DNA from: Lachnospiraceae bacterium
GTDB lineage: Bacteria > Bacillota > Clostridia > Lachnospirales > Lachnospiraceae
Assembly: GCA_021201665.1 (NCBI GenBank)
Contig: JAJQEO010000071.1
Location: 1 to 64,000, forward strand
Direction: 5' to 3'
Length of the DNA: 64,000 nucleotides
The notes beneath the pieces are model-generated. The model was not told the DNA's origin. It made no database searches and saw only the letters and a program-made list of their open reading frames with translations. Every line of letters begins with the position of its first letter. Within the stretch, counting starts at the first letter, position 1. Of this stretch, positions 38,529 through 47,934 are shown in pieces. Both the position numbers and the translations under genes were made by a program.

Positions 38529-39287
38529 ATGGAACAATACCAGGGCAGAACTATTTGCGACAAAATCGCCATCGGAAGGACATTTTTATATAGAAAAAGT
38601 AAGATATCCTTTTCAAAAAGACACATAGAAGAAGCAGAGATCGAAATAGAAATGAAAAGATTGGATGCCGCACTGAATGCGGCTAACGCCCGTCTGGATC
38701 AGGTCTACCAGAGAGCACTGGACGAGGTCGGCGCGGATGACGCTGCAATTTTTGCCGTACATAAAATGCTGCTCCGCGATGAGGACTATCTGCACTTTAT
38801 CCGTAATATGATCCGATATGAACAGGTCAACGCGGAATATGCTGTTGCTGCGGCCGGTGAACACTTTGCCGAAATGTTTGCCCGGATGGAGGATCGCTAC
38901 ATGCGCTCACGAGCGGATGACATCAGGGACATTTCCGGACAACTGATCGCGGCACTGACTGGCGAAGGCATCAAAATGCGGGACCCGGATGAATCCGTCA
39001 TTCTTCTGACAGATAACCTGACCCCGAGTGATACAGTGCTGCTGGACAAATCCAAAATACTGGCTTTCGTTACCCGCCACGGCTCCGACGACTCGCATGC
39101 AGCGCTCCTGATTCGCGCAATGCAGATTCCGGCCATAACCGGAATTAATTTTCAGGATGACTGGGACGGCCGGATGGCAGTCATCGACGGCGGCGCCGGG
39201 ACTGTTATCATCGATCCGGAGCCAGACACTCTTAAGACGGCAGCTGACAGAATGTGTCAATACAGACAAAGGCTTCGAATCCTCTGA
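38529..39287 (+). CDS. truncated PTS enzyme I-like protein (N-terminal HPr-binding/phospho-His region only)
   Basis: 252 aa; AALNAANARLDQVYQRALDEVGADDAAIFAVHKMLL...VTRHGSDDSHAALLIRAMQIPAITGI; no PEP-binding TIM barrel. Confidence 0.82.
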   Translation: MEQYQGRTICDKIAIGRTFLYRKSKISFSKRHIEEAEIEIEMKRLDAALNAANARLDQVYQRALDEVGADDAAIFAVHKMLLRDEDYLHFIRNMIRYEQVNAEYAVAAAGEHFAEMFARMEDRYMRSRADDIRDISGQLIAALTGEGIKMRDPDESVILLTDNLTPSDTVLLDKSKILAFVTRHGSDDSHAALLIRAMQIPAITGINFQDDWDGRMAVIDGGAGTVIIDPEPDTLKTAADRMCQYRQRLRIL

Positions 39288-39408
39288 GCAAAGCGGCGGC
39301 GCCCCAGGAATATTCTGCTGCTGTTTTGGGACGCCTCTTATCCTTTTTTCTCCGCCAGCAATAAACCTTGTGTCCACACGACCTGCAAGCTATTTTGAGC
39401 GGCGCCGC

Positions 39409-41400
39409 TTACCCCAGCTTTACCACCAGTACACCATCTACCATTGCAATCGACCCTTCATCCGGAAAGTCTGGCATGGCGAGTATCTCTTCATTTTCCC
39501 GCATCTCATTCCACGTATCTGTGTCCGCCATCACAGCCGGGTTCAACAGTACATAGTCAAAATAAGCCTTAAAGTAATCGCGGCTTGCCCTCGGTGCGAT
39601 AAAAGTGCTGGCAGAACCGGTAAGCCTGTAAATATGCCCAAATCCAGACATGCTTTCAAGCAAAGAGTCTGGCTTCCCGACAAATACCACCTCCGTCTCT
39701 CCCGTCACATAGCCGTCCACTTCTTCCATTTTGGACACGACTCTCGTAAAGAAGGATAAATTCGCATCGTATTCTATATCTTTTTTCAGGTATGCCGCAT
39801 TCGATGTCCGCACATTCCCCAGCAAAACCACGCATACCATGGCTGTCAGAACCAAAGCAGCGCCTTTCTTTACAACTGTGCGGCTCTTTGCAGGTTCGAA
39901 GTTCAGCCATCTGACAACCAGCAAAATGAACAGGTATATCAGCCAGACAGAATAATACATCAGAAGATGTGCGTAACCATCTGTCAATATGTAGCAAACA
40001 TTCATTCCCATCGGCAGCAGCAAAATCAGCAGAACCGTCAAAAGCTTTTCCGGTATATGGATTTTTCTTTGCGACAGTCCGTAAATCACCGCTGCCAGGG
40101 TAATTGCGAGCAAAAGTATATGGAGCATAAACGTAAAGTCATCTGAAAATAAAGACGTCTCCGACACGAATGTCTGCAGAGCCGCCACATAGCCTTCCAC
40201 GGCATAGTGCAGCAGCTCCCGGAAAGGCGTAGAAAGGCTCGTGTCCAGTGAATTTACTTTCCCGGTTGAAAGAGAATAGCCGGTAATCAGGCAGCCAATG
40301 TGAATGGATATAAAATATAGCACTCCTCCGCCAATAAGCATCCCGATGCTTTTGGTTCCCTTTTTCAAAATGCTCTGAAATTTTTCGCAATCCAGCAGAT
40401 CCATAATCAGTGTTATCAGGATCAGAGTAATCGTTACAGAGATAAAGCTCTGATAAAGGCCGAGGGAAAGGCAAACGGGGATTATGCCATAGAAATATCC
40501 TTTGTCGAACCTTTTCCAGAGCCAGACCGCGCAGACGGCAAGGAGCAGGGAGAGCATATTAGAATCCAGGTCATGGATATAGGTCGCCGTCGTAGCCGTG
40601 ACAGTGATATTCGTCGTCATTATTCCGGCAGTCAGAGCGACCATCCAGACTGATTTCAGAGCAAACAGTTTAACAATGAAAAACAGCGCAATTCCAATAA
40701 AAAGCAGGGAAAGCAGGCCAATCACCCATGGCAGAGTAAGGACTCCGCGCGAAATTATCCGGTAGACAGGAACAAAGACGCGTCCAGACTGTATTTTTAA
40801 ATCCGTCCCATGGGCAGCGGCGTTAAATTCCACCAGGGAATCATGCGAGATCGAATTGTTGAAATACATATAGGCATACGCGGCCAGCCCCCAGGCATAC
40901 GTGAACGCCATACAGAAAAGGAATGTTTTTTTATTCTCCTTCCATTTTCCGGATACAGCTATCCTGTAACGGGGCAGGTTCTCCGAGAGTTCTGTAAAAG
41001 TGCAGATTCCCGTCTGTTTCGGAATCACCGCGCTCAGAACAAGGTTTACAAAGTAAAACGAAATTGCAGCGCATACCACCGCTGCTGTAAGAACCGTCCC
41101 GCCGACCGGTATTTTGATTTTGTCCGCCAGAGCAGAAAGCTTGCTGCTGTTTACCATGTTGACATAAAAATATCTGCCGGACAGACAGAGTATAAAGACA
41201 GAAAGCACAGCAGATACGACAGAGGAATGCGTCCTCGCATATTCTTTCGTATCATTGAGCCTCAAAGTAAGCAAAAGCAGAAACACCACAGCGATCAGAC
41301 CTGCCAGAAGCCTCGGAATCGTCAGCGCGTTAAGAGCCACAAGCGCGCATCCTGAGACAAAAAACCAGCCATTCTTCCTTAGTTTTTCTTTGACATACAT
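39409..41400 (-). CDS. polytopic membrane protein, glucosyltransferase GtrII-like
   Basis: Multi-TM; YAYMYFNNSISHDSLVEFNAAAHGTDLKIQSGRVFVPVYRIISRG resembles the Glucos_trans_II family. Confidence 0.7.
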   Translation of the reverse strand: MYVKEKLRKNGWFFVSGCALVALNALTIPRLLAGLIAVVFLLLLTLRLNDTKEYARTHSSVVSAVLSVFILCLSGRYFYVNMVNSSKLSALADKIKIPVGGTVLTAAVVCAAISFYFVNLVLSAVIPKQTGICTFTELSENLPRYRIAVSGKWKENKKTFLFCMAFTYAWGLAAYAYMYFNNSISHDSLVEFNAAAHGTDLKIQSGRVFVPVYRIISRGVLTLPWVIGLLSLLFIGIALFFIVKLFALKSVWMVALTAGIMTTNITVTATTATYIHDLDSNMLSLLLAVCAVWLWKRFDKGYFYGIIPVCLSLGLYQSFISVTITLILITLIMDLLDCEKFQSILKKGTKSIGMLIGGGVLYFISIHIGCLITGYSLSTGKVNSLDTSLSTPFRELLHYAVEGYVAALQTFVSETSLFSDDFTFMLHILLLAITLAAVIYGLSQRKIHIPEKLLTVLLILLLPMGMNVCYILTDGYAHLLMYYSVWLIYLFILLVVRWLNFEPAKSRTVVKKGAALVLTAMVCVVLLGNVRTSNAAYLKKDIEYDANLSFFTRVVSKMEEVDGYVTGETEVVFVGKPDSLLESMSGFGHIYRLTGSASTFIAPRASRDYFKAYFDYVLLNPAVMADTDTWNEMRENEEILAMPDFPDEGSIAMVDGVLVVKLG

Positions 41401-41491
41401 TTTTCTTCCTTTTTCTGACCGGCAGTGCCGGAATCAGATGCCTCCTGTAAAATTTTGATGAAGTAATTCTGTTATAATGAAACAGGAACCT

Positions 41492-42991
41492 TTATTGAAA
41501 GCTCACTGTCATTTCCTGCGGGATTCCATAAAAATTTTTAAAATGCTCCATCCATTCCTCATTTACCGGCTCAGAAATATAGCACCAGGACGGACAGGGC
41601 ATGGCGGGCAGCACCACTTCATCTGCCTCACTTTCCACAGCCTCCTCAATCAGCTGCCGCCGGAGCTGTTCTGTCGTTCCGTTTGCTGTAAAAGCATATA
41701 TGCAGGAGCCTCCAAGAATGGCAAGGGCAGCAGAAACCAGTAAGAAAGGATACCAGAGCGAGATCCTTCTGCCGCTGACCAGACACTCTGAGAGCTTCAG
41801 CGCGGTCAGGCACTGCAGGATATAGTTGAAATAAAAACATCTGGCGCCGATCGGACTTGCCGCCATCAGCGGCGCGGCTGATACTGCGGAGCACAGATAG
41901 AGGATGCAGATACTCAGCCGGCGTTCCGGGTCAACCGTACGCCACGTACTGATCAGAACAGAGCCAAAAAACAGTGCGCAAAAAAGCAGTTCTATCAGAT
42001 TATTTGTTCCTTCATCCGCGGAGAATTTCCAGTCCGGGGAAAAGGAATGCCAGACACAGTAAAACGCGAATCCGCATACCATCAGGGATGCGAACGCGTC
42101 CAGGAATGAACGGCCTCCTTTTCGGATCAGCAGACACAGCACAACAACCGCGATAAATACATTCAATACCACATTGTTGATAAAGAGGTGATCCATCATC
42201 TGATCGCGCAGCTGATAGTACATGCCCGCGACCGACAGGCTGATCGTCTTAAATCCGACAGCGCCGCGGTAGCCTCCGTTTATAAACATAAGGACTGCCC
42301 CGGCAACCGTTCCGGCAAACCAGGCCAGATGGGACGCATAAAATCTCCCCTTTCGGATTCTTGCGTAAACGATCAGCCAGAGCGCGTAAATCACGGCGAA
42401 GACCGTAACATTTTCGCTGAACAGCTGTGTGCTAAGACCCAGCAGGAAAACCAGAGGTGCTTTCCGCGCCGGCAGCCTCCGGCAGGAGGCGGCTTCCCGG
42501 GAGCCATTCTCTGTATAAAGATCCTCGGTCTGGTTGAACCAGCACAAAAAAAGAATCACAGGCGGCACAAAATTCGCGAAGGCAGCAAACCACCCATAGC
42601 TCTGCACAAACAGAGTCTGCGGCAGAGCCGCAATCAGAAAAATGGTCAGCAGCAGCATGAAAAAGCGAGTTCCTGTCTTTTTTCGTTTTAAAGCATGAAA
42701 TATGCCGGCATCCATCTCCCTTAAAAGCCACACCATCCAGAAAGCCGGGATCAGAGTCTTCGCCAGGGTACTCCGCGTAATCAAAAGTATGGTTATATTT
42801 CCAAGATACCTGCCATTGTAGTTCTTAAACAGGTTTTTCATCAGCTCAACGCGGTCCGGCAGCCCCCAGTGCCAGTCGTCGTGACAGTAGGGCAGCTGGT
42901 ATGCAAGGATACAGACCGTTATAAAAAACAGCACATACACAGCCATATGAGCCCATTTCTTTTTATCCACTGTCCTCTTTTCTTTTATCAT
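41492..42991 (-). CDS. polytopic membrane protein, DUF6056-like
   Basis: Multi-TM; LPYCHDDWHWGLPDRVELMKNLFKNYNGRYLGNI. Confidence 0.65.
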   Translation of the reverse strand: MIKEKRTVDKKKWAHMAVYVLFFITVCILAYQLPYCHDDWHWGLPDRVELMKNLFKNYNGRYLGNITILLITRSTLAKTLIPAFWMVWLLREMDAGIFHALKRKKTGTRFFMLLLTIFLIAALPQTLFVQSYGWFAAFANFVPPVILFLCWFNQTEDLYTENGSREAASCRRLPARKAPLVFLLGLSTQLFSENVTVFAVIYALWLIVYARIRKGRFYASHLAWFAGTVAGAVLMFINGGYRGAVGFKTISLSVAGMYYQLRDQMMDHLFINNVVLNVFIAVVVLCLLIRKGGRSFLDAFASLMVCGFAFYCVWHSFSPDWKFSADEGTNNLIELLFCALFFGSVLISTWRTVDPERRLSICILYLCSAVSAAPLMAASPIGARCFYFNYILQCLTALKLSECLVSGRRISLWYPFLLVSAALAILGGSCIYAFTANGTTEQLRRQLIEEAVESEADEVVLPAMPCPSWCYISEPVNEEWMEHFKNFYGIPQEMTVSFQ

Positions 42992-43014
42992 ACTCTTTCG
43001 CCCCTTTTTCTTTA

Positions 43015-43169
43015 GGAGCTGTCGCGAAATAATATGCTCAGATTGTGCCGAATAATGCGTGAAGCACAAACGAAAAAACGCAGGCGCAGCGAGCTGCGTC
43101 GAGGCTTTTTGAGTTTGCGATTCGCGTATTAGGCGGTGCAAGATGGGCATATAATTCCGCGACAGATCC
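43015..43169. mobile_element. MITE-like 155-bp element with 23-bp terminal inverted repeats
   Basis: ggagctgtcgcgaaataatatgc / rc ggatctgtcgcggaattatatgc (20/23), additional internal complementarity, TTA on both flanks. Confidence 0.6.
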
Positions 43170-44759
43170 TTACTGCCGCTCAATTACGCAGCTGTGCTTC
43201 TTTGCGCTTTTCCCTTTTGCGTCTTTGTCATAATCAATTCCAACCAGAAGCAGGTTTCCAAAATAATCTTTTAATTTCCCATCATAGCGGTTTTCATGAA
43301 TCTGCCGAATCGCGGTGTCCGCGTTTTTATCATATTTCAGTTCCACTATAATGGCTGGCTTGTCCGTATTTTTCCCCGGTATGAAAGCATAATCCGCAAA
43401 GCCTTTTCCAGAGGGAAGTTCACGAACCAGGAGATAATGATTTCTGGCAGTATAATACGCAATATAAATGGCGCAGGCAAGGGAATTCTCATCATTATAT
43501 TTGAGAACAGAGGTACATTCCTCATGCACCAGTTCCAGGGATCTGGCCACCGTCTCGCTGTCGCAGCGAAGGGTGGCATCCAGCAGTTCCTCTGACTGGC
43601 TGATTGCACGTTCTACCGGCTCCCATTTTCCACCCTTCACAGAAGATTGAAATACCTCAGCCACTTCCCGGTTGGGAATATAGACTTCTTTTTCGGACTG
43701 GTCATAGGCCAGGTAACCCAGATGAATCAGCAGGGTAAGTATGTCATCTCTGCTTTCAAAGGATGATATATCGTTCTGAAAGGTTCCGATATCAATTTTC
43801 ACCCGCTGGCCTCCAAGCATTAATATTATTGAATCCTTCAGGCCGTCGAAGTTCCTGTCAATATACTGCTTCAGACTCTCAAACGTTTCTGATTTTCTCC
43901 AGTAGTTTTGTATTTCCTCGTCCTGCAGCGCGTTCATAACAGAATTAGGACTATACACATGCTGCATTCGTTTGAATGAATATCCGTCATACCATGCGCT
44001 CATTTCATCAAAGCTCATATGGCAGGTCCTGCAGAGCTTTTTTACCTCCTGTTCTGTGAATCCAACATATCTGGTCAGTCTTGCCGGACTAGTCATGGTG
44101 AATTCTTTAAAATCTGATACTGCCGACTCGTTTCCATATTTTTTAACAGGAAGAATTCCAGTCATATATGCTGCAGCGATGGTCTCATCCGTTGCCGTTC
44201 CGCCCTTGAACAGGCCTCGAAGGAGCTGAATGTATTCCTTCTGCAGGGCGTCATTCTCCTTCGCCTCACGAAAAATGGCATCCCATTCATCTATAATGAA
44301 AATAAACTCCCTTCCCGTTTTATGGCTGATAGATAAAAGTGCATCCGCAAGAATGGTTTCTCTCTTTTTCAGACAGGAAGGATATTCCTCCTGCAATTCC
44401 TCAATCACCTTTTTCTGAAGTTCTTTTACAACCTCACTGATACATCTTGCAGTAGAGATAAACCATGTCATATCCAGATAAACCACATCATATTTGTTTA
44501 AATACTTTTCAAAAGAGTTTTTCTTTGCTATTTCAAGACCTTCAAAAAGCAAGCGGGAATCACAGCTTTTATCATAGTACGCGCACAGCATTTTTGCGGC
44601 GAATGATTTTCCAAATCGGCGGGGGCGGCTGAAGCTCGTCAATTTCAGAGGAGTGTTTATGGTACTGTTTACATAATCAATCAGACCTGTTTTGTCCACA
44701 TAAATTCCATTCCTGATGGTCTGAAAGCCCTTGCATCCAGGATTCAAATAGGTTCCCAT
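43170..44759 (-). CDS. AAA-ATPase-like / PD-(D/E)XK nuclease-domain protein (paralogue of 33168-34760)
   Basis: MGTYLNPGCKGFQTIRNGIYVDKTGLIDYVNSTINTPLKLTSFSRPRRFGKSF, closely similar along full length to the element-borne copy. Confidence 0.87.
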   Translation of the reverse strand: MGTYLNPGCKGFQTIRNGIYVDKTGLIDYVNSTINTPLKLTSFSRPRRFGKSFAAKMLCAYYDKSCDSRLLFEGLEIAKKNSFEKYLNKYDVVYLDMTWFISTARCISEVVKELQKKVIEELQEEYPSCLKKRETILADALLSISHKTGREFIFIIDEWDAIFREAKENDALQKEYIQLLRGLFKGGTATDETIAAAYMTGILPVKKYGNESAVSDFKEFTMTSPARLTRYVGFTEQEVKKLCRTCHMSFDEMSAWYDGYSFKRMQHVYSPNSVMNALQDEEIQNYWRKSETFESLKQYIDRNFDGLKDSIILMLGGQRVKIDIGTFQNDISSFESRDDILTLLIHLGYLAYDQSEKEVYIPNREVAEVFQSSVKGGKWEPVERAISQSEELLDATLRCDSETVARSLELVHEECTSVLKYNDENSLACAIYIAYYTARNHYLLVRELPSGKGFADYAFIPGKNTDKPAIIVELKYDKNADTAIRQIHENRYDGKLKDYFGNLLLVGIDYDKDAKGKSAKKHSCVIERQ

Positions 44760-44857
44760 AACGATAAACTCCTTTCTTTTGGTCAGAACAGCTGCGCTGG
44801 ATTTCCCTAAATTTGCGAATATGACAGGTTTCTGCCTGTACCTGTTCGAACACAGAC

Positions 44858-44944
44858 AGATCAGCTCCTGGTACGCCTCGACCTGAATCTGCTCGAATAC
44901 AGCTAGATCAGCTCCTGGTACGCCTCGACCTGAATCTGCTCGAA
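44858..44944. repeat. 47-nt tandem duplication at the cobT 3' end
   Basis: agatcagctcctggtacgcctcgacctgaatctgctcgaa at 44858 and 44905, with a degenerate partial copy before. Confidence 0.93.
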
Positions 44945-46018
44945 GGTACTCATTCTGTGGTAGATTTCCGCACCCATATCTATCAGCGGGAACGCGGCGA
45001 CCGCGCCGCTTCCCTCCCCCAGGCACATGCCCGCATCCAGGGCAGGCTCGAGGGCAAGCTCTTTTAGAATCCTGCGCGCGGCGGGTTCTTTGGATACATG
45101 GGTCGCGATCATATAATCTCCTGCGGCCGGGCAGAGCCGGACAGCAAGAAGCGCACCGACAGAGGAGATAAATCCGTCAATCAGTACCGGGATGTGGTGA
45201 TACGCGCCGCCGAGGAACAGTCCCGCGATTCCGGCCACATCAAACCCTCCGACACAGGAAAGGACGGACAGAGTATCCGCAGAAGATCCGGTCCGGCCTC
45301 TGGTCGGAGAATCTGCGGACGAGCCGTTGGGGCATCCGGTCAGGCCGTAGCGTTCCAGCGCCTCCTGGATCACACGGATTTTTTTGTTCAGACCTTCGGT
45401 GGAGAGCCCCGCGCCGCGCCCGGTCATCTCCACGGCAGGTACCCCGAGCAGAGCGCTCGCCACCGCGCTGGAGGTCGTCGTGTTGCCGATGCCCATCTCG
45501 CCGGTCGCGATCAGATCATACCCCTGCTCCTTCAGCTCACCCGCCAGCGTGATACCGACCATCAGCGCCTGCACAGCCTCTTCCCTTGTCATGGCGGGCT
45601 CTTTCGCGAAATTCCTTGTGCCGTAAGCGACCTTCCGCTTCTCCACACGAGGAGTATCCGTCACCATTCCGATATCGATCGGGCGGATATCCGCGCCTGC
45701 CAGGCGGCACATGATCGCCGCGCAGGACTGCTCATCCAGGAAGTTCTCCGCGACAATCGCCGTCACCTCCTGCCCGGTCTGCGTCACGCCTTCCGCCACG
45801 ATGCCGTTGTCCGCGCACATCGGCACAAGGATTTTTTTCTGAGTCTGTATTTCAGGACTATGCTGCGCGGCCGCGATCCGCGCCACCGTATCCTCCAGCC
45901 AGCCAAGGCTGTGGAGAGGCTTCGCGATACTGTCCCAGCGCCGGCGGCAAACATCGGCAGCCTCCATATCTCCCGGCGTGATTGCTTCTATTATTTTCTG
46001 TAAATCTCGTTCTTCCAT
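44903..46018 (-). CDS. cobT: nicotinate-nucleotide--dimethylbenzimidazole phosphoribosyltransferase
   Basis: ADVCRRRWDSIAKPLHSLGWLEDTVARIAA, DNGIVAEGVTQTGQEVTAIVAENF, GEMGIGNTTTSSAV, CLGEGSGAV. Confidence 0.95.
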   Translation of the reverse strand: MEERDLQKIIEAITPGDMEAADVCRRRWDSIAKPLHSLGWLEDTVARIAAAQHSPEIQTQKKILVPMCADNGIVAEGVTQTGQEVTAIVAENFLDEQSCAAIMCRLAGADIRPIDIGMVTDTPRVEKRKVAYGTRNFAKEPAMTREEAVQALMVGITLAGELKEQGYDLIATGEMGIGNTTTSSAVASALLGVPAVEMTGRGAGLSTEGLNKKIRVIQEALERYGLTGCPNGSSADSPTRGRTGSSADTLSVLSCVGGFDVAGIAGLFLGGAYHHIPVLIDGFISSVGALLAVRLCPAAGDYMIATHVSKEPAARRILKELALEPALDAGMCLGEGSGAVAAFPLIDMGAEIYHRMSTFEQIQVEAYQELI

Positions 46019-46046
46019 ATCAGTTTTCCCTCTCTTTAACCCTGAT

Positions 46047-46091
46047 GCCCGCATCCACAATCTTCGATTGTGAACATAACCCGGCGAGGGC
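46047..46091. repeat. dispersed hairpin repeat related to 35579-35624
   Basis: gcccgcatccacaatcttcgattgtgaacataacccggcgagggc; shares GCCCGC-[stem]-CATAACCCGGCGAGGGC. Confidence 0.8.
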
Positions 46092-46179
46092 TAAACGGAT
46101 TTCCGGCGCTCCGCAGCGGATGAATATTGCGGATTTCAAGTATGTCCACAGTTTTCTGGCAGATATACGAGTACAAATA

Positions 46180-47760
46180 TTATACGGTTACTTCCAAAAG
46201 CACCTTGTCTCCCAGTGTAATTTCTTTGATTCCTGTCTCTTTGTTCTTATTAAAACTAAAAGTCAGCAGATAGCCTTTTTTCAGGTGAAGGCGATCCAGA
46301 TAGCCGCAGAGCTGCTGTTCACCGGTTTCGTTGTATTTCGGGCCATACCAGATTTTGATTTCGACCACAAATTGTTCTCCACGGTAGTCCACCACGATGT
46401 CCGTGCGCTTCGCGTCACGTGTCTCGGCCTCCACATAATAATTTCCGGTGCCGTTAATGACCGGTTTTAGATACATCAGGAATATTTTCCTCGCGTGCTT
46501 TTCGACGAACTTCTGATCCTTACTGGTATAAATATCTGTATAGTGTTCCGAAAATCTGCGCAGCAGAGCATCCATATCCAGTTTTCCTTTTTTGATAAAT
46601 TCACTCCGGTTTATCTGCGCGTCTCTGCTGGCAGGACTGCCGAGCTTTTCTTCCGAAAGGAAATAATCGTACAATACCACCTCAAAAATCCGATTGGAAA
46701 CTTCTACATGTCCATTGACTGACTTTATATAATCAAACATTTTCGCCAGATTCAATACTTGATTATAGGCATTAAAGGGAATGATTTCTCCTTCAAATAA
46801 AATGCGGTTCAGCATGTCCTTCAGCTTCGGATAATCCTCTAGCTGCTTAATCATATCTTCCAGCAAAGGAGTCCGTGTCTGCTGTATAATTTTGACGGCC
46901 TCAGCCACTCCCTCACGGGTCCATGCTGCCGCCCGGTCAGGAAAATTCTCAGTCCCTGCAATTGTTTCGTCCAGACGTCTGCAAATATCCGATACCAGAA
47001 CCGGATAGCCGGATGTAAAATCATAAATCATCTCTGCTATGGCATCAATATCCATCCCGGTACGATAATCCTGCTCATACTCTCGCAGCATTCCGGCAAT
47101 CTCATCGGTTGAAAAACTCAGATCCTCCTCAAATTCCACAGCTACATTCCAGGGTGAGTTATATTCATGCTCTTCCTCCGGGCGTATTTTCAGTTTCAGA
47201 TTCTTGATATCATACACACCGGCCAGTATCACACTTTTAAATGTATAGTCTCTTCCATTTTCACGATAAATATATTTATCTCTCAGCATCCCCAGAAGCT
47301 GCAGCATCAGCTGATTATCTGATGCCCTGTCCACTTCGTCGATCATCAGAATAATTTCCCGGTCGCTTTTGGCACACAGCTTTGTAATTCTTTCATCCAG
47401 ATCCGCCAGAGGATCTTTTTCATTAATATCTCTGCTCCAGTCGATAACCAGATTTTCTGGTACATGTTCCAGTATCAATTCTTTTTTTATATATCCCACA
47501 AATCCAGACGCCAAACGATACTCTGACTCAAAAATACCATCCGCCCAGGCAAAGCTTATTTGAAGGCAGTAATAATTCTGGCGCAGCTTACGAGCCATAG
47601 TGCTTAGAGTTGTCGTCTTTCCAAACTGTCTGCCGCGGTTAATAGAAAAATATTTGCCCGGTTCTATGTATCGCGCAATGATTCGGTCGATTTTTTCGGA
47701 AATATCCACCATATAATGTTTCTGAGGGTTACATATCACCGCTGTGTTAAATGTTTTCAT
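46180..47760 (-). CDS. AAA-ATPase-like protein with C-terminal PD-(D/E)XK-like region
   Basis: YMVDISEKIDRIIARYIEPGKYFSINRGRQFGKTTTLSTMA, REIILMIDEVDRAS, KRTDIVVDYRGEQFVVEIKIWYG. Confidence 0.8.
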   Translation of the reverse strand: MKTFNTAVICNPQKHYMVDISEKIDRIIARYIEPGKYFSINRGRQFGKTTTLSTMARKLRQNYYCLQISFAWADGIFESEYRLASGFVGYIKKELILEHVPENLVIDWSRDINEKDPLADLDERITKLCAKSDREIILMIDEVDRASDNQLMLQLLGMLRDKYIYRENGRDYTFKSVILAGVYDIKNLKLKIRPEEEHEYNSPWNVAVEFEEDLSFSTDEIAGMLREYEQDYRTGMDIDAIAEMIYDFTSGYPVLVSDICRRLDETIAGTENFPDRAAAWTREGVAEAVKIIQQTRTPLLEDMIKQLEDYPKLKDMLNRILFEGEIIPFNAYNQVLNLAKMFDYIKSVNGHVEVSNRIFEVVLYDYFLSEEKLGSPASRDAQINRSEFIKKGKLDMDALLRRFSEHYTDIYTSKDQKFVEKHARKIFLMYLKPVINGTGNYYVEAETRDAKRTDIVVDYRGEQFVVEIKIWYGPKYNETGEQQLCGYLDRLHLKKGYLLTFSFNKNKETGIKEITLGDKVLLEVTV

Positions 47761-47934
47761 ATTCTCGCCTCCGATCCGAAATCGCAAAAAACGCCTGGCA
47801 TCGTTTACTCTAAAACCAGTCATTGCAATCATTGTTCAGTATCTTCATAGCTGCTTAATATATACGCTATCATACGCACTTCGCAGCAGGTGCGAAGTAC
47901 CGTCCTGAATAGTTACGGTCGACTTATTTCAATT

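Noticed and set aside
39268-39300. tRNA T-arm-like string gcttcgaatcc
   Set aside because: No surrounding cloverleaf; lies at the end of the enzyme I-like ORF.
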